From Chitinophagales bacterium (GTDB lineage Bacteria > Bacteroidota > Bacteroidia > Chitinophagales > Chitinophagaceae), in NCBI GenBank assembly GCA_017303835.1, contig JAFLBI010000001.1, positions 2,046,001 to 2,110,000 on the forward strand: a stretch of 64,000 bases of DNA, read 5' to 3'. Shown piece by piece: positions 24,681 to 30,956 of the stretch; within the stretch, counting starts at the first letter, position 1; each line of letters begins with the position of its first letter. The notes under the pieces were generated by a model. It did no database searches. It saw nothing but the letters and a program-made list of their open reading frames with translations, and had not been told where the DNA came from. The translations under genes were made by a program, and so were the position numbers.

Positions 24681-25754
24681 ATGCAGCAAGCTGTTGAACC
24701 AAAACGTTTTCAACGAAAACTATGGAGAAATAAGGGTGCAGTAATGGGTACTTGCATCATTGCTGTATCCATATTCATTGCACTCACCTGCTATCAATTA
24801 GCGCCTGATGCCTCACCGTTTGGCAATAGAATGATTCCTGCAATTGGCAGTAAATCTCCTGGCTTCACTATGCAATTCTTATTGATCAAACAAAGTGGTA
24901 ACCAAGAAACTGGGGTATTAACGAAGTGGGTATCGGGACAAAAAGATACCGTTCAATATTTACCGATACAAGCCTATCAACTAAAAGGCGACAGTATTAT
25001 TTACGAACAATACATTGATGAAGGGCTGAGCAAATCAGGTAGCATTCCGCTTAAGCAACTAGCAACACCCAATTCAATCACCCAAAAATTTTACCTAGGC
25101 ACTGATAAGTTTGGCAGAGACATGCTGAGTCGTTTACTCATTGGCACCAGGGTAAGTTTGAGTGTAGGTTTGATTGCTGTACTTATCTCCCTCACCATTG
25201 GCATCAGTCTTGGTGCGATGGCAGGTTATTTCCGCGGCTGGGTAGACGAGCTGATCATGTGGCTCATTAATGTGATTTGGAGTATTCCAACACTGTTGCT
25301 TGTATTCGCTATGACTTTGCTATTGGGTAAAGGCTTTTGGCAGGTGTTTATGGCTGTTGGTTTAAGTATGTGGGTGAATGTAGCCAGATTGGTGCGCGGA
25401 CAAGTAATGGCTGTTCGCGAACTGGAATATATTGAAGCAACGCGGGTGCTGGGATTTAGTCATACCAGAACAATCATCAAACATATTCTGCCGAATATTA
25501 TGGGACCTGTGTTAGTGATTGCTGCCAGCAATTTTGCATCTGCGATTGTATTGGAAGCAGGTCTCAGTTTTCTTGGTGTTGGCGTTCAACCACCGCAACC
25601 GAGCTGGGGACTAATGATTAAAGAGAATTACAATTTCATCATCACCAATAATCCGGCACTGGCTTTAGCGCCAGGTATTGCTATTATGTTATTGGTATTA
25701 GCATTTAATTTATTGGGCAATGGTCTGCGCGATGCGTTTGCAGTAAAGGACTAA
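24681..25754 (+). CDS. Opp/Dpp-type ABC transporter permease (DppC/OppC-like)
   Basis: 357 residues with the OppC_N segment (RKLWRNKGAVMGTCIIAVSIFIALTCY, about 15-40) and five further helices. The cytoplasmic EAA loop is ELEYIEATRVLGFSHTRTIIKHILPNIMGP (about 250-280). The segment FYLGTDKFGRDMLSRLLIGTRVSLSVG is diagnostic of the DppC/OppC branch. An insert of about 95 residues lies between the first and second helices in the periplasm. No DppB, ATPase or binding protein is near, so it must pair with subunits encoded elsewhere. Its stop overlaps the convergent gene by four bases. Confidence 0.9.
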   Translation: MQQAVEPKRFQRKLWRNKGAVMGTCIIAVSIFIALTCYQLAPDASPFGNRMIPAIGSKSPGFTMQFLLIKQSGNQETGVLTKWVSGQKDTVQYLPIQAYQLKGDSIIYEQYIDEGLSKSGSIPLKQLATPNSITQKFYLGTDKFGRDMLSRLLIGTRVSLSVGLIAVLISLTIGISLGAMAGYFRGWVDELIMWLINVIWSIPTLLLVFAMTLLLGKGFWQVFMAVGLSMWVNVARLVRGQVMAVRELEYIEATRVLGFSHTRTIIKHILPNIMGPVLVIAASNFASAIVLEAGLSFLGVGVQPPQPSWGLMIKENYNFIITNNPALALAPGIAIMLLVLAFNLLGNGLRDAFAVKD

Positions 25755-27190
25755 GCAATAGCTGCTTGTTCTTCTTTCAGTTTTCCTTCCAGTGCAATTA
25801 ATACACCGATACATAGCCAGAAGAGTCCGCCAATTTTATCTGTTTCAATTAAGTCGCTCATGGTATTGAGCAATGCAATCATACTGAGCATCACACCAGC
25901 AATCATCGCTGCATAACTATAGAGCCTGGTTTGCAGTCGGTGGAATAAATATTGTGCACGATATAGCGCAGCAAACAGGATCAATAAGAAAAAACACAGA
26001 CCCGGTAAACCCTGCTCTAATGCCAAAAGCAGGTAATAATTGTGTACAGAAGAATGATCCGGATTATTACTTACCCAGGTACGAAACAATTGTGCTGCAT
26101 AGGGCTTGTAATGCAGGTAAAAACTATTGGGACCAAAACCCGTAACTGGCTCTTCTGCAGTCATGGCCACACCTGCAGTCCAACGGTAAAAACGTTCTGC
26201 ATTAGAGACGTCTTTCAACGCCAGCGTCGCCGTCATATGATCAGTGAAATCAGTATGAAAAATCGTAGTCGTAAAATCTGGTCGGTATTGCAAGAAACGA
26301 TTCCCCTGTAATAACCACGCTAAAGCCATGGTGACAACAATAGCACTCATCACCAATGCTTGCATCAGCCATTTCTTTTTGATGAGCCAATACACAAAAA
26401 GGCCAGCAATCGCCACAATCCATGCCCCACGTGAATAAGCGAGTATCAAGCCCAACATGGCAATTACCAAAGCAATACCCACTTTTCGTTTTCTGCTATG
26501 CTCATCCGTAAGCCGATACACTGCTATACCTATCGGCAATAAACAGACCAGCATACCCGAGTAATTTACGTGATTGCGAAAAAAAGGATCTAGTGTATCC
26601 TTGATTCCTTCAAAGCTGAAGCCATGTGCAGCATGACGAAGGATACTTTGTACTACCACAAAAAACATAGGTATGATAAGTGCCAAAGCCATTTTCTCCC
26701 AATCCTGATAACCTTGCAATACAATACCCGGTAGTAACACCAAGGGCAATACATACCAGGTTTTCGCGAATAGGTATTTTACTGATAAAACAGGTTCGTA
26801 TGAAAACAGAACTGTGATGGCAATCCAAAACAAGTGCAATAGTACGAGTATCGGTAAACCACTCTGATATACAGCATGCGGCAAGCTGAATCTGCGTGTG
26901 ATCAGCAAGAGCGAGATGGCTCCGGTAAGTAAAATCAATAAAGGTTCTCCTGGAAAATCCAGCGATAGGCTATCAGTAAACATCAACTCAGTAGACAAAG
27001 GCAATAACCATAACCACCACCAAAAGAGTTGGGTTGTCTGGTGCAGATAAATATCAGCGAAACGCCATAGCAAGAGCAGACAAGATGGTAATACCAGCCA
27101 CCACCATTGTTGTAGTAACAATGCGGGTATTACGCTGACACATTGGAGTGCCACAAACCCCCACGTATATCGCTGCAAAATTAAACTCAT
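25751..27190 (-). CDS. O-antigen ligase/polymerase-like membrane protein
   Basis: 479 residues with about eleven hydrophobic segments. The Wzy_C/O-antigen-ligase block includes FRNHVNYSGMLVCLLPIGIAVYRL, LILAYSRGAWIVAIAGLFVYWLI (the conserved SRGA segment) and FGPNSFYLHYKPYA, NNPDHSSVHNYYLLLALEQGLPGL (periplasmic loop with the His-rich H-x-x-Y signature). It would join or polymerise lipid-linked glycans at the periplasmic face. It overlaps the Wzz-like gene upstream by four bases (ATGA), a combination typical of surface polysaccharide loci. No glycosyltransferase cluster accompanies it here. Confidence 0.87.
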   Translation of the reverse strand: MSLILQRYTWGFVALQCVSVIPALLLQQWWWLVLPSCLLLLWRFADIYLHQTTQLFWWWLWLLPLSTELMFTDSLSLDFPGEPLLILLTGAISLLLITRRFSLPHAVYQSGLPILVLLHLFWIAITVLFSYEPVLSVKYLFAKTWYVLPLVLLPGIVLQGYQDWEKMALALIIPMFFVVVQSILRHAAHGFSFEGIKDTLDPFFRNHVNYSGMLVCLLPIGIAVYRLTDEHSRKRKVGIALVIAMLGLILAYSRGAWIVAIAGLFVYWLIKKKWLMQALVMSAIVVTMALAWLLQGNRFLQYRPDFTTTIFHTDFTDHMTATLALKDVSNAERFYRWTAGVAMTAEEPVTGFGPNSFYLHYKPYAAQLFRTWVSNNPDHSSVHNYYLLLALEQGLPGLCFFLLILFAALYRAQYLFHRLQTRLYSYAAMIAGVMLSMIALLNTMSDLIETDKIGGLFWLCIGVLIALEGKLKEEQAAIA

Positions 27191-28050
27191 GCGCGCTTTT
27201 GATCAATCAGGGCTGTAAGCAATAAGCCAAAGGCCAAACTGGAAGCAGCTACAGCAAGTAAACTAACCAGCACTTGCGGTCTGGCAGGTTTATGATTGGG
27301 TGAAGCATTTTGCTGTATATATAATGCAGGCGGATTGGCCTTGATGGCAGCATCCATCTCAGCAATATTTTTAGTGAGTTGTGCTGACTGTTCTTCCAAA
27401 GCTTTGAGCTGACCCAACAGCAATGCCTCTTTCAATAATCCTTGGCCCAGTTTGATTGAATCTGTCAGACTTGTGTACTGCTGCGCGGTTTCCTGTAAAG
27501 AAGCTTGCAAGGCAGTTTTCTCTTTGGAATATCTGTCAGCTGCTACTTCTCGATAGCGCTGATCAATATGCTGCACAATTGCATTAGCAATATCAGCCGC
27601 CAGTTGCGGCTCTTTCATATATACGTCGATCTTTAGTTGTTGCTCTTCCGTTCTGATTAGTTGTACATCCTTTTTGAATCGCTTCAATACTGCATGACGT
27701 ACATAAGCGGAATCGGTTTCTCCAACCCGATATTGCTGCATAAGATCAAACTTGTCAATGAGTGCATAATAGTTGCTATCCAGGTTGGCCCAGCCATACA
27801 ATCTGTCCAGATCATCTGCACTGCCATACACAGCATATAATAATTGAATCTCTTTATTAAAGAGCCTGCCTTTATCCTGTAACTGAGGGTTAGCAGCAAT
27901 AATAACTGCAGTTGATTTGTATTGTTTTGGCATCCACCACAACACAATACCTGCAATTACAACGGTGCTTAATACTAAGGTCATGATTGCATATCTTCTG
28001 CGTTGCCACACTTCTAATATGCCTGAAAGATTAAAATCGTTTGTTTGCAT
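27187..28050 (-). CDS. Wzz-like chain-length determinant/capsule-exporter protein
   Basis: 287 residues with a Wzz topology: membrane helix near residues 21-36 (IMTLVLSTVVIAGIVLWWM), a long periplasmic domain rich in coiled-coil (about 150-235: KEKTALQASLQETAQQYTSLTDSIK, LKALEEQSAQLTKNIAEMDAAIK), and a second helix near 262-282. The PKQYKSTAVIIAANP stretch after TM1 is typical. There is no C-terminal tyrosine kinase domain. It probably sets chain length for the polymerase or ligase encoded downstream with a four-base overlap. Confidence 0.85.
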   Translation of the reverse strand: MQTNDFNLSGILEVWQRRRYAIMTLVLSTVVIAGIVLWWMPKQYKSTAVIIAANPQLQDKGRLFNKEIQLLYAVYGSADDLDRLYGWANLDSNYYALIDKFDLMQQYRVGETDSAYVRHAVLKRFKKDVQLIRTEEQQLKIDVYMKEPQLAADIANAIVQHIDQRYREVAADRYSKEKTALQASLQETAQQYTSLTDSIKLGQGLLKEALLLGQLKALEEQSAQLTKNIAEMDAAIKANPPALYIQQNASPNHKPARPQVLVSLLAVAASSLAFGLLLTALIDQKRA

Positions 28051-28072
28051 AACATGAAAATACGGTGAATAA

Positions 28073-28561
28073 TCATGACTTATCAGCTGCTGTTACAACT
28101 ACAGGTCTGCTGAAACTTTCTTCAAGTGAAATAAATGTTTCTGTTCTTTCAATGCCTTTAATCTTCTGTAATGCATCGTGCAATACGTAACGCAGTTGCA
28201 TGATGTCTTTGCAAACGATCTCTGCAAACATGCTGTAGTTACCGGTTGTATAATTCAAACGCACAATCTGCGGTATACGTTGCAGCTCTTTAGCAACAGA
28301 ATCATACAAAGAGCTTTTCTCGAGGTAAATTCCAATGAAAGCAATCACATCATAGCCCAGTGCTTTCATATCTACAAAGAGCCTTTTGCCCTTGACGATA
28401 CCCATTTCTTCCAATTTCTTGATACGTACATGGATGGTTCCCCCGGAAACAAAGAGTTTTTTGCCCAAATCAGCATAAGAAATCTCAGCATCCTCAATCA
28501 TGGCCTGAATAATCTGCAAATCCAATTTGTCTAAATTCAATTTTGACGGCATTTTTGGCAC
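28073..28561 (-). CDS. Lrp/AsnC-family regulator
   Basis: 162 residues (the ATG three codons downstream is an alternative start). The N-terminal HTH (about 10-60) has LDLQIIQAMIEDAEISYADLGKKLFVSGGTIHVRIKKLEEMGIVKG; the C-terminal AsnC/RAM domain (about 70-155) has DVIAFIGIYLEKSS and VRLNYTTGNYSMFAEIVCKD. Such regulators read amino-acid levels as octamers. A perfect 17-bp dyad lies 20 bases upstream, probably its own site. It borders the AT-rich region that follows. Confidence 0.92.
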   Translation of the reverse strand: MPKMPSKLNLDKLDLQIIQAMIEDAEISYADLGKKLFVSGGTIHVRIKKLEEMGIVKGKRLFVDMKALGYDVIAFIGIYLEKSSLYDSVAKELQRIPQIVRLNYTTGNYSMFAEIVCKDIMQLRYVLHDALQKIKGIERTETFISLEESFSRPVVVTAADKS

Positions 28562-28581
28562 CTATTTTTTATGATTTAGCT

Positions 28582-28598
28582 AAAATAGATTCTATTTT
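28582..28598. promoter_or_regulatory. Palindrome upstream of the Lrp/AsnC gene
   Basis: AAAATAGA, one base, TCTATTTT: a perfect 8-bp dyad 20 bases upstream of the start codon. The AT-rich pseudo-palindrome fits Lrp-type binding; autoregulation is inferred. Confidence 0.6.
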
Positions 28599-28637
28599 TA
28601 GATAATTTCAATACTTTTAAAATAATCATTGAATTAT

Positions 28638-28669
28638 TTTGAACGAATATGGCATTTGGCCTAACATTG
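28638..28669 (+). promoter_or_regulatory. Bacteroidota-type promoter candidate for the tRNA-like RNA
   Basis: TTTG at 28638-28641, 20 bases, TAACATTG at 28662-28669, close to the Bacteroidota consensus TTTG and TAnnTTTG (one mismatch). Transcription would begin near 28676-28682, about 20 bases upstream of the predicted 5' end of the RNA. Confidence 0.5.
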
Positions 28670-28698
28670 TATTGTCAATGACGACAAGCTCTTTACAC

Positions 28699-28869
28699 TG
28701 TGGGGTGATGAAATTTTTGGCAGACATGCCCTCTCGTCTCGAGGGTGGGGATAACAGGATAAACGTAACATAGAGCCGACGTTACTTTTGGTAAGGCCGA
28801 CCAGGGTTGACCACTAATCTTTGTGTTACAGCTAACTGCCTCGTGGAGGTTCGACCCCTCCCCCTACAG
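28699..28869 (+). ncRNA. tRNA-Leu-like RNA with an 88-nt insert in the variable arm
   Basis: A full class-II cloverleaf can be drawn. The acceptor stem is TGTGGGG (28699-28705) with CCCTACA (28862-28868), one G-U pair. D arm: ATG/CAT (28708-28710, 28725-28727) around a loop with TTGGCAGA as in tRNA-Leu. Anticodon stem: CCCTC/GAGGG (28729-28733, 28741-28745), loop TCGTCTC. Variable stem: TGGGG/CCTCG (28746-28750, 28839-28843), with G-U pairs, closing an 88-base insert (28751-28838) that has its own GTAAC/GTTAC hairpin. T arm: GGAGG-TTCGACC-CCTCC (28845-28861). Encoded CCA is absent (GCAA follows). The anticodon loop lacks U33 and reads GTC (Asp) on a Leu-like body, so decoding is doubtful. A promoter candidate and a terminator flank it. 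It may be a regulatory tRNA-like RNA, an extreme tRNA, or a disrupted tRNA-Leu. Confidence 0.6.
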
Positions 28870-28874
28870 CAAAT

Positions 28875-28917
28875 TAATCCGCATAATTAATTGTATTGCA
28901 ATTTTTTATGCGGATTA
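28875..28917 (+). terminator. Terminator of the tRNA-like RNA
   Basis: TAATCCGCATAA and TTATGCGGATTA arms (12 bp, perfect); inside the loop AATTG/CAATT (28889-28893, 28899-28903) extends the hairpin. TTATTTTATAT follows. It begins six bases after the tRNA-like cloverleaf. Confidence 0.85.
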
Positions 28918-29119
28918 TTATTTTATATGAGTTCCACTAAAGGTTTCACTAATTTCTCAGACTCTATAGGTCTATAAAACTTGAGGCAATCATCCAGATG
29001 CTAAATCTTTTATTTATACGCACACTGCATAAGGCTTAGGGCAAACCTTTCTATGTAAAGAAAGGAAAGTAGATTCATAAAATCAGACTAAAATTACAAT
29101 AATGTACAAATAAGAAGAT
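28918..29119. other. AT-rich intergenic region
   Basis: No protein gene or RNA is visible. A weak hairpin (CCTTTC/GAAAGG) lies near 29047-29066. The ATPase gene that follows starts at 29120 or at a later Met (29165). The base composition is clearly lower in GC than upstream of 28.6 kb. Confidence 0.5.
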
Positions 29120-30613
29120 ATGAATCTTCTTAAAAGAGCTATTTTTGTAACTATTGATAAACACATGATCAGTTTAAATCTTATTCCAGAGGATAAAATC
29201 ATTGAGCGCCTCCGCTATGAAAACCCATGGTGGGCTAGTAAGGAAATACCAGAAGTGTATAGTAAGATGCATAAGCGCTTATATTTTGATTTATTTTATC
29301 CTTTTGTAACCGAAAAGCAGATAAGAAGAGCTTTGGTATTAATGGGGCCAAGACGGGTAGGCAAAACAGTCATGCTTTTTCATAGTATACAGCGCTTAAT
29401 TGAAGATGGTGTTAACCCTCAACAAATTTTTTTTATAGGCATTGATAACCCTATTTATGTACACCTAGGTTTGGAAGACATACTGGACATGTGCAAAAAG
29501 GCACTCAGTTTAAAGCATCTTCAAAATTGCTATGTCTTTTTTGATGAGATACAATACCTCAAAGACTGGGAGAGACACCTTAAAGTATTGGTTGATTCAT
29601 ATCAAAATACCAAGTTTGTAGTATCAGGTTCTGCAGCTGCTGCACTAAAGTGGCATAGTACCGAAAGTGGTGCTGGAAGGTTTACTGACTTTATATTGCC
29701 ACCCCTTACTTTCCAAGAATACATACATCTAAAAAAAATGCAGCATCTCATTTATGATGGCTTTATTCAATATGGCGATAAACCTATTGCCTATTGCCTA
29801 ACTCATGATATAAAGATTCTGAATCAGGAGTTTGTTAACTATTTGAACTTTGGTGGATATCCGGAAGTAGTGCTTTCTGAAAAGATACAGAGTGATATGG
29901 GGCGATATGTAAAAAGCGATATCGTAGATAAAGTTTTACTAAGAGATTTACCAAGTTTATATGGAATCAAAGATGTTCAAGAATTAAACCGATTCTTTAC
30001 ATACTTAGCCTACAATACGGGTAATGAATTTTCTTATGAAGCTATGTCTAAAGATAGCGGTATACAAAAAGATACTTTAAAAAAGTATTTGGACTATCTA
30101 GAAGCAGCTTTCCTAATTAAAGTGCTGAATAAAGTAGATATACATGCCAAACGATTAAAAAGGGTAACAAGTTTTAAAGTGTATTTAACTAACCCATCAT
30201 TAAGGACGGCATTATTTTCACCTATAACAGCCACTGATAATGAAATGGGCAACATGGTAGAAACTGCTATTTTGTCTCAGTGGATGCACCGTGAAAACAT
30301 GGACTTAACTTATGCACGCTGGAAAGAAGGGCGACAGGAAGGTGAGGTAGATCTGGTTTTGTTAGATGACAAAAAATTTAAGCCTGTATGGGGTGCAGAG
30401 ATCAAATGGAGTAATCGCTATTATGATAACCCCCAAGAACTGAAAAGTCTGAATCATTTCTGTAAGGCTAATAGCTTTCCGTATGCCTTAGTAACTTCTA
30501 TTGATCAGCAAGGTGTAAAAAATATTGAGGGCTTACAATTATGCTTTCTTCCTGCCGCCGTATATGCATATAATATTGGCGATATTACCTTGAAAATGAA
30601 AACCGGAAATTAG
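29120..30613 (+). CDS. AAA-type ATPase with DUF4143 domain
   Basis: 497 residues (an alternative start is the Met at residue 16, MISLNLIPEDKII). The N-terminal AAA_14 domain has P-loop VLMGPRRVGKTVM (about 74-86), Walker B CYVFFDEIQYLKDWE (about 138-152) and the arginine-containing VVSGSAAAALKW. The C-terminal half is DUF4143, with a winged-helix segment (FSYEAMSKDSGIQKDTLKKYLDYLEAAFLIKVL) and a nuclease-like block EGEVDLVLLDDKKFKPVWGAEIKWS that fits the PD-(D/E)xK-like end of the family. Genes of this type are often horizontally moved and of unclear function. It is AT-rich, monocistronic, and next to the tRNA-like RNA. Confidence 0.9.
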   Translation: MNLLKRAIFVTIDKHMISLNLIPEDKIIERLRYENPWWASKEIPEVYSKMHKRLYFDLFYPFVTEKQIRRALVLMGPRRVGKTVMLFHSIQRLIEDGVNPQQIFFIGIDNPIYVHLGLEDILDMCKKALSLKHLQNCYVFFDEIQYLKDWERHLKVLVDSYQNTKFVVSGSAAAALKWHSTESGAGRFTDFILPPLTFQEYIHLKKMQHLIYDGFIQYGDKPIAYCLTHDIKILNQEFVNYLNFGGYPEVVLSEKIQSDMGRYVKSDIVDKVLLRDLPSLYGIKDVQELNRFFTYLAYNTGNEFSYEAMSKDSGIQKDTLKKYLDYLEAAFLIKVLNKVDIHAKRLKRVTSFKVYLTNPSLRTALFSPITATDNEMGNMVETAILSQWMHRENMDLTYARWKEGRQEGEVDLVLLDDKKFKPVWGAEIKWSNRYYDNPQELKSLNHFCKANSFPYALVTSIDQQGVKNIEGLQLCFLPAAVYAYNIGDITLKMKTGN

Positions 30614-30862
30614 AACACCCAATCTAAAAGATATGTACATTAAGCAGAAGCATACCGTGTGAATGGATGCGCGGTTAAATAATCAAGTGATAGATATCTA
30701 TCAATCAAATGCAAATAGAAAACCCTTTAGAAACGAATTCTTATACCACTTATTTGTATTAGCCTTCAGTAACACTTCTTGATAACTGATAAAAGTTACA
30801 ACCCCCAGTAGGCCTTACCTGATATAATAGGTATATATTAAATCACATTTTATGAATAAGCA
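30614..30862. other. Intergenic region after the ATPase gene
   Basis: About 250 bases without a supported gene or RNA. The segment carries no strong hairpin or repeat until the terminator at 30863. The base composition is similar to the ATPase gene. Confidence 0.5.
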
Positions 30863-30891
30863 AATAAGGGCTTTTAATAAAAGCCCTTATT
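30863..30891. terminator. Bidirectional terminator
   Basis: AATAAGGGCTTTT, AAT, AAAAGCCCTTATT: a perfect 13-bp stem with a three-base loop. It serves the plus-strand ATPase gene and the minus-strand thioredoxin/SusD/SusC transcript, whose last gene stops at 30957. Confidence 0.9.
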
Positions 30892-30956
30892 CTAATTTTC
30901 AGGAAGAAATGGTTGTATTGGCCCCCGGCTCATCAACAAACCACACTTCCAGATTT

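Noticed and set aside
28734-28838. Group I intron inside a tRNA-Leu gene.
   Set aside because: The inserted sequence is in the variable arm, only about 88 bases, and lacks the P7 core and other intron elements.
28699-28869. The RNA could be tmRNA (ssrA).
   Set aside because: It is only 170 nt, has a normal D arm and anticodon stem, and shows no tag reading frame ending in LAA-type codons.
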